Origin: Sphingobacteriia bacterium
GTDB taxonomy: Bacteria > Bacteroidota > Bacteroidia > B-17B0 > Aurantibacillaceae
Assembly (NCBI GenBank): GCA_009927275.1
Contig: RFNG01000131.1
Span: 1 to 45,348 of the forward strand
Reading direction: 5' to 3'
Length of the DNA stretch: 45,348 nt
Part shown: one piece after another, positions 16,702 through 26,159 of the stretch
How the letters are laid out: each line of letters begins with the position of its first letter
How positions within the stretch are numbered: position 1 is the stretch's first letter
The notes under the pieces: model-generated
The model's database searches: none
Seen by the model: only the letters and a program-made list of their open reading frames with translations
What the model was told of the DNA's origin: nothing
Program-made: the position numbers and the translations under genes

Positions 16702-17466
16702 TCAAGTATTTTTATCAATAAGCCAAGTCCATTTAAGTGCGTGGTGCAGGGGTTTTAAAACTTGATGTGTATTTGATTTTAAAAGTAAGTTGCCCAAATC
16801 ATCAATGCCCGTAATTTGTAGTGTTTTTGGCACTTCATGTAAATGGTATTCATGCCAAGCATTTATACCCATAAGCGCACTTTCATATAAACTTTTTAAT
16901 TCATCTAAATGTAAAGTAGGAAAAAATAATTCTTGTAAAATGTAGTCTGCCCATCCTTCGGCAATTTCTGTTGGTTCTAAGGGTGTTGTAATAAAATCTG
17001 AAAGTTGGGCACTAGAATGCTGTAATGTACTAAAATCACCTTTTACATTTAAACCCAAGCCCATGCGCACATACTGCATACGATTTCCCAGCCACGTGAT
17101 TTCAATTAAAATCCCCCCCAGTTTTTTAAAATTGATATACAAATCGTTAGGCCATTTAATACGAATTGGTGTATCAAATAAACCATAGCGGGCATTTAAG
17201 TACGATTGCGTCAATACGGCAATTTTCCAATATAGGCTTTCCACGGGCAAAGCAGTTACCAGTGGTCCTGATAGACCAAGGGTGCATAAAACAGACGATT
17301 TTAAGGGTGCATGCCATATATTTTCACGCTGTCCCCGTCCTTTGTGCTGATACTCGGCAATAACCAAAACAGCTGGTATTGTCTGGGTTTGTAATAATTC
17401 CAGGGCGGTATCCTGAGTGCTTTGTAAAGCGTTAAAAAAAAAGGTTTTTTTATGAATATGGTGCAT
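16702..17466 (-). CDS. birA: biotin--[acetyl-CoA-carboxylase] ligase
   Basis: Starting at the ATG at 17466 gives 254 residues; 19 further in-frame codons upstream lack family similarity. Key motifs are STQDTALELL near the N-terminus, GRGQRENIWHAP (biotinyl-AMP loop), KWPNDLY with the conserved Lys, and GGILIE, followed by the small C-terminal SH3-like domain. It attaches biotin to carboxyl carrier proteins. There is no N-terminal DNA-binding domain, so it is the monofunctional type, not a repressor. It is divergent from rsfS. A C7 run on the plus strand (17113-17119) encodes the LGGI motif. Confidence 0.9.
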   Translation of the reverse strand: MHHIHKKTFFFNALQSTQDTALELLQTQTIPAVLVIAEYQHKGRGQRENIWHAPLKSSVLCTLGLSGPLVTALPVESLYWKIAVLTQSYLNARYGLFDTPIRIKWPNDLYINFKKLGGILIEITWLGNRMQYVRMGLGLNVKGDFSTLQHSSAQLSDFITTPLEPTEIAEGWADYILQELFFPTLHLDELKSLYESALMGINAWHEYHLHEVPKTLQITGIDDLGNLLLKSNTHQVLKPLHHALKWTWLIDKNT

Positions 17467-17486
17467 ATTCAGAGCACTAAATAACC

Positions 17487-17494
17487 TAAATTTG
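17487..17494 (+). promoter_or_regulatory. -7 element of the rsfS-ftsH operon
   Basis: TAAATTTG matches TAnnTTTG fully, 29 bases before the ATG at 17524. A transcript starting just after it would include the full-length rsfS start, which supports the long N-terminus of that protein. Confidence 0.55.
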
Positions 17495-17523
17495 CTGACA
17501 TTTAGTTGATAATTTAAAAACAC

Positions 17524-18069
17524 ATGGCTTTAAAACCAAAATCTTCCAAAAATTCTAAAGGAAAAACAATCAAGCAAACCCTTAAAGCCAAATCACCAAA
17601 ACGAGTAAAGGTTGTAAAAACACCGCGTGAGCTTCAAGAACGTGAAGCAAACCGTATATTAAATTCAGCTTCTTCAAATACAAAATTACCCAAACGGCCT
17701 CGTAAACGGGTCAGCTTAATGCAAGAACAGTCGCTTTTAGAGGCTGTTATAAAAGGTCTGCAAGATAAAAAAGCATCGCATATTAATCAATTGGATTTAC
17801 GTGAGCTGGAGCACCGTATAGCAGATTATTTTATAATTGCTGAAGCCGAAAGTAAGATTCAAGTGCGTGCCATTGCCCAAGGGGTTGAAGATTTTGCCTT
17901 ACGAATGAGTAAGGAAAAACCATACCGAACCGAAGGCTTTGAAAATGCCGAATGGATTATTGTAGATTTTATTAATATTGTAGTACATATATTTCAGCGC
18001 GAAGCCCGTATGCACTATCAGTTAGAACAATTATGGGGCGATGCAATATCAACACCCATACCAGATTAA
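17524..18069 (+). CDS. rsfS: ribosome silencing factor RsfS with long basic N-terminal extension
   Basis: Residues from about 66 to 178 are a complete RsfS/Iojap domain (LLEAVIKGLQDKKASHINQL, IADYFIIAEAES, WIIVDFINIVVHIFQREAR). RsfS binds ribosomal protein uL14 and blocks joining of the subunits in starvation. The first 65 residues are an extra tail with about 21 Lys/Arg and only three acidic residues. An internal ATG at 17719 would give a family-typical length of about 116, but the promoter at 17487 and the absence of any other start signal favour the long form. ftsH begins four bases after its stop. Confidence 0.9.
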   Translation: MALKPKSSKNSKGKTIKQTLKAKSPKRVKVVKTPRELQEREANRILNSASSNTKLPKRPRKRVSLMQEQSLLEAVIKGLQDKKASHINQLDLRELEHRIADYFIIAEAESKIQVRAIAQGVEDFALRMSKEKPYRTEGFENAEWIIVDFINIVVHIFQREARMHYQLEQLWGDAISTPIPD

Positions 18070-18073
18070 ACTT

Positions 18074-20221
18074 ATGAAAATATTACATTCAGCACAGTCA
18101 GCGTTTTCGGCTTCAGAAGATGAACGAAAAAAACAGTTTGAACGCATGAAAGCCAAATTTAATTCCGGAAAAAATTCTAACAAAGGCGGCGGCAATAATT
18201 TTTACTGGATATACGGTGCAGTTATTGCCGTGTTGATGTTTATGATATTTTTCGGTAATGACACAACAGGTCGTATGGTAGAATTAAAACAACCTGCTGA
18301 TTTTTATAATAAAATGCTGGCTAAAGGCGATGTTGTAGATGTGGTAATAGTTAATAAAAGCACGGTTCGCATTACAATAAATCCCGACAGTGTTTCTAAA
18401 TTAGACCGGTATAAAGATCCCAAAACAGGAAAATCATACTTTGAAAACCAATATAAAGGCCCACATTTTTACTTTTCAATAGCCGATGTAACGAATTTTG
18501 AAAATAAATTAGAAAAGGTTCAAACCGAGGCCGGTATTCCAAAAGATCAACAGGTTTCACCACGCTCTGTTGAAGAAACCCACTGGATGAGTGATCAACT
18601 AACCTGGATTTTACCTTTGGTTATAATGATTGCAATATGGTTTTTTATGATGCGCAGAATGGGCGGTGGAAGCGGCGGCGGTCCCGGACAAATTTTTAAT
18701 ATTGGAAAGTCAAAAGCCACGTTATTTGATAAAGACACTCAGGTAAATATCAATTTTAATGATGTTGCCGGATTAGATGGGGCTAAAATGGAAGTTATGG
18801 AAATTGTTGATTTTTTAAAAAATCCAAAAAAATATACTGATTTGGGCGCCAAAATACCTAAAGGCGCATTGTTAGTTGGGCCTCCGGGAACCGGGAAGAC
18901 CCTTTTGGCAAAAGCGGTTGCCGGCGAAGCTAAAGTGCCGTTTTTTTCACTTAGCGGTTCTGATTTTGTAGAAATGTTTGTTGGTGTTGGAGCATCCAGA
19001 GTTCGAGATTTATTTCGTCAGGCTAAAGAAAAAGCACCCTGTATTATTTTTATTGATGAAATTGATGCGATTGGTCGGGCCCGTGGTAAATCCATATCTG
19101 CGGGGGCAAACGATGAACGTGAAAACACCTTAAACCAGCTCTTAACCGAAATGGATGGTTTTGGCACCAATAGTGGTGTTATAATTTTAGCCGCCACAAA
19201 CCGGGCCGATATTTTAGACCGTGCCCTGATGCGCGCGGGTCGATTTGACCGGCAGATATACGTTGATATGCCCGATTTAAACGAGCGCGTTGAAATTTTT
19301 AAAGTGCATTTACGTAAAATTAAAATTGACGAAAGTGTTAATATTGAATTTTTAGCCAAACAAACACCTGGATTTAGTGGGGCGGATATTGCCAATATAT
19401 GTAATGAAGCTGCATTAATTGCTGCACGCTCAGACAAAAAACATGTTCAACGTCAAGATTTTTTAGATGCAGTGGATCGTATTATTGCCGGACTTGAAAA
19501 GAAAAATAAAATAATAACCCCCCAGGAAAAACGCGTAATAGCATTTCATGAAGCTGGCCATGCTACAGTTAGCTGGATGCTTGAACATGCCAGTCCGCTG
19601 GTTAAAGTTACTATTGTACCACGTGGAAAATCATTGGGCGCAGCCTGGTACTTGCCTGAAGAACGTCAAATTACAACCGCCGAACAAATTATGGATGAAA
19701 TGTGTGCCGCATTGGGAGGCCGCGCCGCCGAAGAACTTATTTTTGGTAAAGTAAGTACAGGTGCATTAAGCGATTTAGAAAAAATTACCAAACAGGCTTA
19801 TGCAAGCATTGTATATTATGGATTGAATGATAAAATTGGTAATATTAGTTATTACGATAGTACCGGGCAAAGCGAATATACCTTTGGAAAACCCTATAGC
19901 GAACATACGGCGCGTACCATTGACGAAGAGGTTAGAAAAATGACCGAAATTGCATATGCCAAAACCAAACAAATTTTAATTTTAAATAAAGAAAAGCTTA
20001 CAGTTTTAGCTGAAAAGCTACTTGAAAAAGAGGTTATTTTTAAAGAAGATTTGGAAGAGATATTTGGCAAACGCCCCTTTGATAAACCAGAGCGGGAATT
20101 AAAAACAAAGCCTGAAACACAAGCAGATGCAACCCCAAATGCAGAATTTAAAAACCATGCCGGTGAATCTGAAACCGATGCATTAAACCCATCGGCAGAA
20201 GCACCATCAGACCCGGTTTAA
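18074..20221 (+). CDS. ftsH: ATP-dependent zinc metalloprotease FtsH
   Basis: I take the ATG at 18074, just after the rsfS stop, giving 715 residues; an earlier in-frame ATG lies inside rsfS. Two transmembrane helices (about 50-67 and 177-195) flank the periplasmic domain. The AAA domain has Walker A GPPGTGKT at 269-276, Walker [10 protein letters not shown], and the second region of homology ending in RAGRFDRQ. The zinc site is HEAGH at 492-496. It degrades unneeded or damaged membrane and cytosolic proteins in a hexamer. The C-terminal 40 residues are a polar, low-complexity tail. Its last 15 bases overlap the convergent epimerase gene. Confidence 0.97.
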   Translation: MKILHSAQSAFSASEDERKKQFERMKAKFNSGKNSNKGGGNNFYWIYGAVIAVLMFMIFFGNDTTGRMVELKQPADFYNKMLAKGDVVDVVIVNKSTVRITINPDSVSKLDRYKDPKTGKSYFENQYKGPHFYFSIADVTNFENKLEKVQTEAGIPKDQQVSPRSVEETHWMSDQLTWILPLVIMIAIWFFMMRRMGGGSGGGPGQIFNIGKSKATLFDKDTQVNINFNDVAGLDGAKMEVMEIVDFLKNPKKYTDLGAKIPKGALLVGPPGTGKTLLAKAVAGEAKVPFFSLSGSDFVEMFVGVGASRVRDLFRQAKEKAPCIIFIDEIDAIGRARGKSISAGANDERENTLNQLLTEMDGFGTNSGVIILAATNRADILDRALMRAGRFDRQIYVDMPDLNERVEIFKVHLRKIKIDESVNIEFLAKQTPGFSGADIANICNEAALIAARSDKKHVQRQDFLDAVDRIIAGLEKKNKIITPQEKRVIAFHEAGHATVSWMLEHASPLVKVTIVPRGKSLGAAWYLPEERQITTAEQIMDEMCAALGGRAAEELIFGKVSTGALSDLEKITKQAYASIVYYGLNDKIGNISYYDSTGQSEYTFGKPYSEHTARTIDEEVRKMTEIAYAKTKQILILNKEKLTVLAEKLLEKEVIFKEDLEEIFGKRPFDKPERELKTKPETQADATPNAEFKNHAGESETDALNPSAEAPSDPV

Positions 20222-21115
20222 TAGGGAACTCAGGGCGTTTTTTAAATCTGTATAATCAAATACAAAGCCGGTATCCAATAATCCTTTTGGTGCAACGGCA
20301 TTTCCCCGAGTTACCATTTGAGCAGATTCACCCAGCAAACATGTAAATACCCATTCAGGAATAGCAGGTGCAATATTGGGTATTTTACTAAATTGCCGTA
20401 ATGCCTTATGAAAATTAAGTTGGGTATCTATTGTAGGGGCTGTTAAATTGTAAGTACCGGAACTGTTTCCTGTAGTAATAACCCAATGCATTGCCTTGCA
20501 TAAATCCATGTAATGAATCCATGGATAAACTGCTTTTCCACTTGAAATGCAAACCCCTAATCCAAAGCGGTACAAGGGCCAAAGGGCCTTAAGCATGCCG
20601 GCATGGGCATCTAAAACAATTCCAATTCTAAAAATGATAATACGTTCACAATACGCTTTTAAGGGGGCATATGCGTTTTCCCATTCTACACACAAATGGC
20701 TTAAAAAATCATTTCCGGGCGGATTACTTTCATTTGCTATACTGGTTGTGGCGTTAAGACCGTAATATCCTACAGCACTGGCTCCGGCAAAAAATTTTAA
20801 GGGTTTTTGGAGTTGTTCCAAAGCCTTGGTTAAACATAAAATACCATCGATTCGTGACTTGCGTAAAAGTTGTTTTTGAGACTTTGTCCAGCGTTTACCC
20901 AAAACAGGTTCTCCGGCAAGATGCACAATCCCATCTAAATTATTAAATGCATTTAAATCAATTTCACCGGTACTGGGATTCCAATGATACGTATGCTGTT
21001 TTAATTTTGATACCGATCGGGTTAAAATTCTAACCTGATGTCCTTGACTTGTAAAATAGTTGCTTAGCCGCGAACCTATACCACCTCGGCCTCCTGTAAT
21101 GAGTATATTTGCCAT
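20207..21115 (-). CDS. TIGR01777-type NAD(P)-dependent epimerase/dehydratase
   Basis: From the ATG at 21115 the protein has 302 residues. It opens with the nucleotide-binding loop GGRGGIGSRL, then has HLAGEPV, a YYG motif in SAVGYYGLN, and the C-terminal DUF1731-like part. This is the SDR subgroup including YfcH; its substrate is unknown. It is divergent from the ferredoxin gene, with starts only 32 bases apart. Confidence 0.85.
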   Translation of the reverse strand: MANILITGGRGGIGSRLSNYFTSQGHQVRILTRSVSKLKQHTYHWNPSTGEIDLNAFNNLDGIVHLAGEPVLGKRWTKSQKQLLRKSRIDGILCLTKALEQLQKPLKFFAGASAVGYYGLNATTSIANESNPPGNDFLSHLCVEWENAYAPLKAYCERIIIFRIGIVLDAHAGMLKALWPLYRFGLGVCISSGKAVYPWIHYMDLCKAMHWVITTGNSSGTYNLTAPTIDTQLNFHKALRQFSKIPNIAPAIPEWVFTCLLGESAQMVTRGNAVAPKGLLDTGFVFDYTDLKNALSSLLNRV

Positions 21116-21147
21116 ACCTAACAAACACCTTTTTTATAAAAGAGTTC

Positions 21148-21465
21148 ATGGTATACGATTATCATATTTTTATATGCACAAATGATAGAGTGGGTTCAGA
21201 AAAGCCCTCTTGCGGAAAAGGGCATGGGGAGGCCTTAATTCAAAAATTTAAATTACTATCAAAATCTGCATTGCCGGAGTCTAAAATTCGTATTAACCGG
21301 GCCGGTTGTCTTGGTTTATGTGCACAGGGTCCTGTAGTTATGATTTATCCCATGGGTTGGTGCATGGTTAATGTTCAGGTAGCAGATGTTGACGCTATTT
21401 TAGGCGAATTAAAGCAAAACAGACCTTTAATGCGATTATTATGGAACAACACCGAACCCAATTAA
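21148..21465 (+). CDS. thioredoxin-like [2Fe-2S] ferredoxin
   Basis: From the ATG at 21148 the protein has 105 residues; an upstream in-frame ATG at 21109 overlaps the divergent gene. Cysteines lie in IFICTNDR and KPSCGKGHG and then in the pair GCLGLCAQGP, the pattern of thioredoxin-fold 2Fe-2S ferredoxins (NuoE-like/Shethna type). It probably carries electrons for an unknown partner. A GNAT gene follows 34 bases downstream. Confidence 0.85.
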   Translation: MVYDYHIFICTNDRVGSEKPSCGKGHGEALIQKFKLLSKSALPESKIRINRAGCLGLCAQGPVVMIYPMGWCMVNVQVADVDAILGELKQNRPLMRLLWNNTEPN

Positions 21466-21499
21466 GATTTACCAGTTTCAATGTATTTGTGGACACAAT

Positions 21500-21973
21500 A
21501 TGGCACCCGTTTTTAAAATAAGAGCCGCTCGAAAATCCGATATGCCGGCCCTGCATGCTTTAATTGTAGAACTTGCAAGTTTTGAACGTGCCCCACAGGC
21601 TGTTGTGGTAAAGCCGCATCAAATGCAAAAATGGTGTTTTGGCACATCATCCTATTTTAAAGCAATAGTTGCAACTCATAATGGCGTAATAATTGGAATG
21701 GCAGTGTATTATTTTGCGTATTCTACTTGGACAGGTCCGGTATTGTACCTTGAAGATATTCTTGTTACAAAGGGTTATCGAAGGCAGCGAATTGGCCAGG
21801 CACTTTTTAACAGGATGCGACACATTGCAGAATCGCATGCGTGTAAGCGTTTATCATGGCAGGTATTAAACTGGAATACACAAGCTATCGCATTTTATAA
21901 AAAACAGGGGGCTACACTCGATTCTACATGGATTAATGGCAGAATAGAGTTTGGGAAATCAAAAACCAAATAA
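21500..21973 (+). CDS. GNAT-family N-acetyltransferase
   Basis: The 157-residue GNAT fold shows the acetyl-CoA loop RRQRIGQALFNRM (Q/RxxGxG/A form) at about residues 94-106, after YLEDILVTKGY, and a C-terminal WNTQAIAFYKKQGA. The sequence resembles the diamine/spermidine acetyltransferase-like group, so a small amine is a plausible acceptor, but this is inference. It precedes kmo by 20 bases on the same strand. Confidence 0.82.
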   Translation: MAPVFKIRAARKSDMPALHALIVELASFERAPQAVVVKPHQMQKWCFGTSSYFKAIVATHNGVIIGMAVYYFAYSTWTGPVLYLEDILVTKGYRRQRIGQALFNRMRHIAESHACKRLSWQVLNWNTQAIAFYKKQGATLDSTWINGRIEFGKSKTK

Positions 21974-21982
21974 AGCCTTTCG

Positions 21983-21990
21983 TAAATTTA
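21983..21990 (+). promoter_or_regulatory. candidate -7 element abutting the kmo start
   Basis: TAAATTTA, then CAT, then ATG at 21994. It differs from TAnnTTTG only in the last base and has the same three-base spacing to the ATG as other genes in this window. Confidence 0.35.
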
Positions 21991-21993
21991 CAT

Positions 21994-23346
21994 ATGGTAA
22001 AAAACATTATAGTTTCTGGTGCCGGTCCAATTGGCGCATTGCTTTCACTCAACTTGGCAAAACGGGGTTACAATGTAAAACTGCTTGAACGACGGGCTGA
22101 TTTTAGAAGCGGCACACTATATGCAGGCAGGTCAATAAATATTGCACTTAGCGACCGGGGCTGGAGAGGAATTGAACAGGCAGGTATTACGGAGGAAATC
22201 TGCAAGATTGCCATTCCCATGTATGGACGTTATATTCACAATCTGGATGGTTCTACGGTTTATATGCCCTATGGTAAAGATCAACAGGCTATTTATTCCG
22301 TATCTCGTGCTGCAATTAATATTACACTTTTAAATTTAGCATCCCAGCATCCTGCTATTGAGGTGCTGTTTAATCAAAAAACCAATCAACTGGATTTAAG
22401 TGCTAAGCGGTTGATTTCAGAGGACACACAAACAGGTTTAATTCATGAACATCAGGCGGATTTATTTTTTGGTTCGGATGGTGCGTTTTCAGGATCACGC
22501 TTAAGTATGCAATTACAGCATGATCGATTTGAATACCAGCAGCATTATATACCCTGTGCGTATAAAGAACTCATTATTCCACCGGATATTCAGGGCGGAT
22601 TTAAAATGGAAAAGAATGCCTTACACATTTGGCCACGCGGCCAATTTATGATGATAGCGTTGCCTAACCCGGATGGCAATTTTACCTGTACTTTATTTTT
22701 ACCGGCCGAAGGTCCGGTTTCATTTTCAAAGCTTACAACCCCCGATGAAGTGATGCAATTTTTTAAACGTGAATTTTCTGACGCGGTGCCATTAATGCCA
22801 ACGCTTTGCGAAGATTTTTTTAATAATCCAACGTCTTCATTGGTTACAGTTAAATGTTATCCCTGGGTTTTTAAAAATACGTTAGCACTTATTGGTGATG
22901 CCGCACATGCCATTGTTCCATTTTACGGCCAGGGAATGAATTGCGGTTTTGAGGATTGTATGGTATTATCCGGCTTATTAGATCGGCATCGGGAGGACTG
23001 GAGCGTGGTATTGCCTGAATACCAACGATTGCGAAAGCCCGATGGCGATGCCATTGCAGATTTGGCCATTGCAAATTTTTATGAAATGAGTGCCAGTACC
23101 GCCGATCCAAAATTTTTATTGCAGAAAAAAATCGAAGCACGATTTGCCGAATTACATCCAGATAAATGGATACCCCTTTACAGTATGGTTACATTTAGTC
23201 CGGATTTACGATACAGTGAAGCATTAAGACGAGGCAACGTTCAGCAAGCCATTATGAACCAAATTATGTCAAGACCGGAAATTGAAAGCGAATGGAATCA
23301 GCATCAAATTGAAACCGCTATATTAGAGGCATTAAATGACGTTTGA
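21994..23346 (+). CDS. kmo: kynurenine 3-monooxygenase
   Basis: The 450-residue flavoprotein begins with the FAD dinucleotide loop GAGPIGALLSLNLAKRG (residues 9-25), includes LYAGRSINIALSDRGW near 46-61, and the second FAD motif LIGDAAHAIVPFYGQGMNCGFED near 298-320. These match KMO, which hydroxylates kynurenine with NADPH and O2 to 3-hydroxykynurenine in tryptophan breakdown and NAD synthesis. No other gene of that pathway is in the window. It overlaps the MgtC gene by 11 bases, but a metabolic link between them is not apparent. The C-terminus may be membrane-associated in homologs; here it is polar. Confidence 0.9.
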   Translation: MVKNIIVSGAGPIGALLSLNLAKRGYNVKLLERRADFRSGTLYAGRSINIALSDRGWRGIEQAGITEEICKIAIPMYGRYIHNLDGSTVYMPYGKDQQAIYSVSRAAINITLLNLASQHPAIEVLFNQKTNQLDLSAKRLISEDTQTGLIHEHQADLFFGSDGAFSGSRLSMQLQHDRFEYQQHYIPCAYKELIIPPDIQGGFKMEKNALHIWPRGQFMMIALPNPDGNFTCTLFLPAEGPVSFSKLTTPDEVMQFFKREFSDAVPLMPTLCEDFFNNPTSSLVTVKCYPWVFKNTLALIGDAAHAIVPFYGQGMNCGFEDCMVLSGLLDRHREDWSVVLPEYQRLRKPDGDAIADLAIANFYEMSASTADPKFLLQKKIEARFAELHPDKWIPLYSMVTFSPDLRYSEALRRGNVQQAIMNQIMSRPEIESEWNQHQIETAILEALNDV

Positions 23347-23983
23347 TTATACATTTATACTGGACACCAGTATAAAGTTATTGGTGTCGATGCTCTTAGG
23401 CGCAATCATTGGAGCCGAACGGGAGTATAAAGGTCGAAATATTGGATTTAGAACCATCATTTTAATAACGCTGGGCTCAACATTTTTTACCATCTTATCG
23501 TTAATAATTGGCGGCACATCGGATGCTGCACGCATTGCCTCAAATATTATTACCGGTGTTGGATTTTTAGGAGCAGGAGCCATTTTTAGAGATGGTATGT
23601 CCGTAAAGGGGGTAACCACCGCATCGTTAATATGGATAAGTGCAGCTATTGGTATGGCCTGTGGTATTGCACAATATGAAATTGCAATAATGGTAACGGT
23701 TTCAGTTATGTTAATACTTATAGGATTTACTGGTGTACAGCGCTTTATTGATCAGTATAACCGTGAACTAGAGTACATATTAACCTTGCCAAATGAAAAC
23801 CAATTGGTTATTGAATTTGAGCAATTAATTAAAAACCACCGTTTGCGTTTTGAGCGTACAGGAATTACAAAACATGAAAATAAAATTACACTTCAATATG
23901 AAATTAAAGGTGCTCAAGCACAGCATCAAGCTTTTATTTTAAAAATTCAAAACCATCCACAGGTTATTTATTTTAAAGTTTAA
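23336..23983 (+). CDS. MgtC/SapB-family membrane protein
   Basis: The 215-residue protein has four to five transmembrane helices in the first 140 residues, with the family motif LLGAIIGAEREYKGRNIGFRT (cut here to LGAIIGAEREYKGR as its core) and GVGFLGAGAIFRDG. A cytosolic ACT-like C-terminal domain occupies about 150-215. MgtC relatives are linked to magnesium stress and ATP synthase inhibition in pathogens; the role in free-living Bacteroidota is unknown. Its stop overlaps the convergent flippase gene by 11 bases. Confidence 0.88.
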   Translation: MTFDYTFILDTSIKLLVSMLLGAIIGAEREYKGRNIGFRTIILITLGSTFFTILSLIIGGTSDAARIASNIITGVGFLGAGAIFRDGMSVKGVTTASLIWISAAIGMACGIAQYEIAIMVTVSVMLILIGFTGVQRFIDQYNRELEYILTLPNENQLVIEFEQLIKNHRLRFERTGITKHENKITLQYEIKGAQAQHQAFILKIQNHPQVIYFKV

Positions 23984-25415
23984 GCAGCGCTTTTAATACG
24001 GCTTGCAGTTCATTGCGGTACATTCTATAAATAAGAATGCTAAAACCTAACAACTGTATACAATAAACAGCAATGGTATATTTTGAAAAGAAAATAATAC
24101 AAATACTATTTACAGCTATAAACACAGCAGGCAAGCCTAATATTTTAAAACGATTATATTTAAAAACAAAGGCAGTTGAAGCGCCTAGCCCCATAGTAAA
24201 TGTTTGAACAAAGCGCACAGCTAACGATGCCACGATAGCCCCAAATATGCCAATAAGTGGAATTAAAATATAAACTAAAACCAGTTCGGTGGCTATACCC
24301 GAAAAGTGGAATCGTAGTAATTGCCGGTTTTGCTTGCTGTATAATAATCCTGCTTGAAAAAAATAAATAATACTACGGGCCGCAAATGTACCTGAAAGTA
24401 AACCCAAATAGTTAAAACTGATATAATAGGCAGGATCTTTTACAAGCCATTTAATAAATGCAGGTACAGCCAGATTAAATACACATAACATTAAAATATT
24501 AAGGGCGGTAAATGCATTAAAATAACGGTTGCTGTCTGTAGTTGTAGATGCCGTAGCGCTGGAACTCCATAGCTCAAATACCCGTGGATAAATAACTGCA
24601 CTTAAGCTGTTTTGTAAAAATTCAATTCCAAAAAAACATTTTAAAATTAAATCATAAGCGTTAAGTTCAGCAGTGCTAACATGGTGTAGTAAAAAATAAC
24701 GATCAACTTGTCCAATAATCCAGCCGCTAAATACAATGCCCACCAGCGGCAAACACATTTTAAAAAGTGGAATCCATTTTTTAATAGACAGAGTAAATTG
24801 CGCATAGGTTTTAAATACTAAAACGGCCATGCCCAATATCACAATACCGGAAAACAGCCTAGCGTACAAAGGTCCATATAGGCTATTGGGATAGAGGTAA
24901 AGCCCAATTATTGCAATAGATACGGTAAGTATAAAATTAATACCATTAAGAAATAAAAACCGTTGGGCTTGTTGCTGGTATATGAGTACAGTTGTGGAGG
25001 TTTTAAAAACCGCATTACACATAGCTGTTATAACTGCGTAAAAGCCCCAGGGCCAAAATTGCATGTTTAAGTTGTGATTAAAGAGGGCTTTAAAAATAAA
25101 ATTTCCAAATATTGAAAAGAGTACAATCCAAATGAATCCCATTATTAGTAACAATTCAAATACAGTGCCGGTAAATACTCTGGCCTCAGGTTTAGTTTTT
25201 AAACGGCTAAATTCAATTCCAAAAACAGTTTCTGTAGACCATGAAAAAAACATTTGGCAAAATAAACTGATGCTGATGTAAAATAATAATTGCGTATAAA
25301 CTTCAGCATGTAGGGTATTAGTGTAAAATGGTAATAATATAATACCCGCCAGCATGGGTAGCGCACCGCCAATAGTGTATACTATAGAACTGCTTAAAAA
25401 GCTGGGGCGGATCAT
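23973..25415 (-). CDS. polysaccharide/lipid-linked oligosaccharide flippase (MOP/Wzx-like)
   Basis: The 480-residue protein is hydrophobic throughout, with 12-14 predicted helices, beginning SSIVYTIGGALPMLAGIILL and containing the GQVDRYFLLHH motif typical of PST/Wzx flippases near residues 232-242. It should flip lipid-linked glycan across the inner membrane. It opens the glycan region of the window and is divergent from the methyltransferase gene. Confidence 0.82.
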   Translation of the reverse strand: MIRPSFLSSSIVYTIGGALPMLAGIILLPFYTNTLHAEVYTQLLFYISISLFCQMFFSWSTETVFGIEFSRLKTKPEARVFTGTVFELLLIMGFIWIVLFSIFGNFIFKALFNHNLNMQFWPWGFYAVITAMCNAVFKTSTTVLIYQQQAQRFLFLNGINFILTVSIAIIGLYLYPNSLYGPLYARLFSGIVILGMAVLVFKTYAQFTLSIKKWIPLFKMCLPLVGIVFSGWIIGQVDRYFLLHHVSTAELNAYDLILKCFFGIEFLQNSLSAVIYPRVFELWSSSATASTTTDSNRYFNAFTALNILMLCVFNLAVPAFIKWLVKDPAYYISFNYLGLLSGTFAARSIIYFFQAGLLYSKQNRQLLRFHFSGIATELVLVYILIPLIGIFGAIVASLAVRFVQTFTMGLGASTAFVFKYNRFKILGLPAVFIAVNSICIIFFSKYTIAVYCIQLLGFSILIYRMYRNELQAVLKALLKL

Positions 25416-25429
25416 GTTGGCTTATTTTG

Positions 25430-25437
25430 TATTTTTG
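25430..25437 (+). promoter_or_regulatory. -7 element upstream of the methyltransferase
   Basis: TATTTTTG matches TAnnTTTG fully. Transcription from just downstream of it would reach the methyltransferase frame within about 15 bases, where no ATG exists. Confidence 0.5.
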
Positions 25438-25453
25438 AACCTAGCACAAACTT

Positions 25454-26158
25454 ATTCATCTGGAACCGAATAAAAAAGAAATCGCTCAATTTTATGATGG
25501 ATTTAAACACCATCAGCAAAATCTTGGTATTACCTTGCGGCACCGAAAAATATTTAAAACGCTGTTAAATTTAGGAATCCAAAAAACAGATGCTATACTT
25601 GAAATTGGATGTGGTATTGGCACTGTAAGCAGCTTAATTTTACCCTATAACCCAAAAGGACACTATACAGCGGTAGATATTAGTCCCGACAGCATTGCTT
25701 TGGCAAAACAACATTTATCTCATTTTAAACATGCCTCATTTGTTGTAAGCGATATGAGTGATTTTAAATCGGAATGGCGATATAATTGGATGGTTTTACC
25801 GGATGTGTTAGAGCATATTCCGGTTTCATTACACCCAATGGTTTTTAAAACCCTTCAAGCGCATGCAGCACCACATTGCCGCATTTTAATTCATATACCG
25901 CATCCTGAGCGTATACGCTGGCTGCATCAGCATCAAGCACAAAGCCTTCAAATCATTGATCAGGATTTAAATATTGTGGAATTAATACAGGTGATGCAGT
26001 CGTGTGGATTTGAAATGTCATATTTTAATGAATATGCATTACATCATAAACCCTATGATTATATCACGATGGTTTTTCGTTTGCAAACCCAGGAAGTGCC
26101 TTTTAAACTAAAGTCAACGTGGCGCAGAGCTTGGGAAAATTGGTTAAGCAAGTGGTGA
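25454..26158 (+). CDS. class I SAM-dependent methyltransferase, non-ATG start likely
   Basis: Motif I is ILEIGCGIGTVSS and the fold continues with YTAVDISPDSI and LPDVLEHIP, so this is a class I methyltransferase of the Methyltransf_11/25 kind; it has no signal peptide. Family-like N-terminal sequence (NKKEIAQFYDGF ... LGITLRHRKIF) is encoded well upstream of the first conventional codon, a TTG at 25535. The frame is open back to a TAG at 25442 but contains no ATG or GTG; ATT at 25454 or CTG at 25460 are the only nearby options. I place the start at 25454 (234 residues) with low certainty. The next gene starts one base after the stop, so it likely modifies a glycan or lipid intermediate. Confidence 0.7.
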   Translation: MHLEPNKKEIAQFYDGFKHHQQNLGITLRHRKIFKTLLNLGIQKTDAILEIGCGIGTVSSLILPYNPKGHYTAVDISPDSIALAKQHLSHFKHASFVVSDMSDFKSEWRYNWMVLPDVLEHIPVSLHPMVFKTLQAHAAPHCRILIHIPHPERIRWLHQHQAQSLQIIDQDLNIVELIQVMQSCGFEMSYFNEYALHHKPYDYITMVFRLQTQEVPFKLKSTWRRAWENWLSKW

Positions 26159-26159
26159 T

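Noticed and set aside
19018-19437. 139-codon open frame antisense to ftsH
   Set aside because: It lies fully inside the conserved AAA region of ftsH and its length follows from the codon bias of that gene; no start signal or family similarity.
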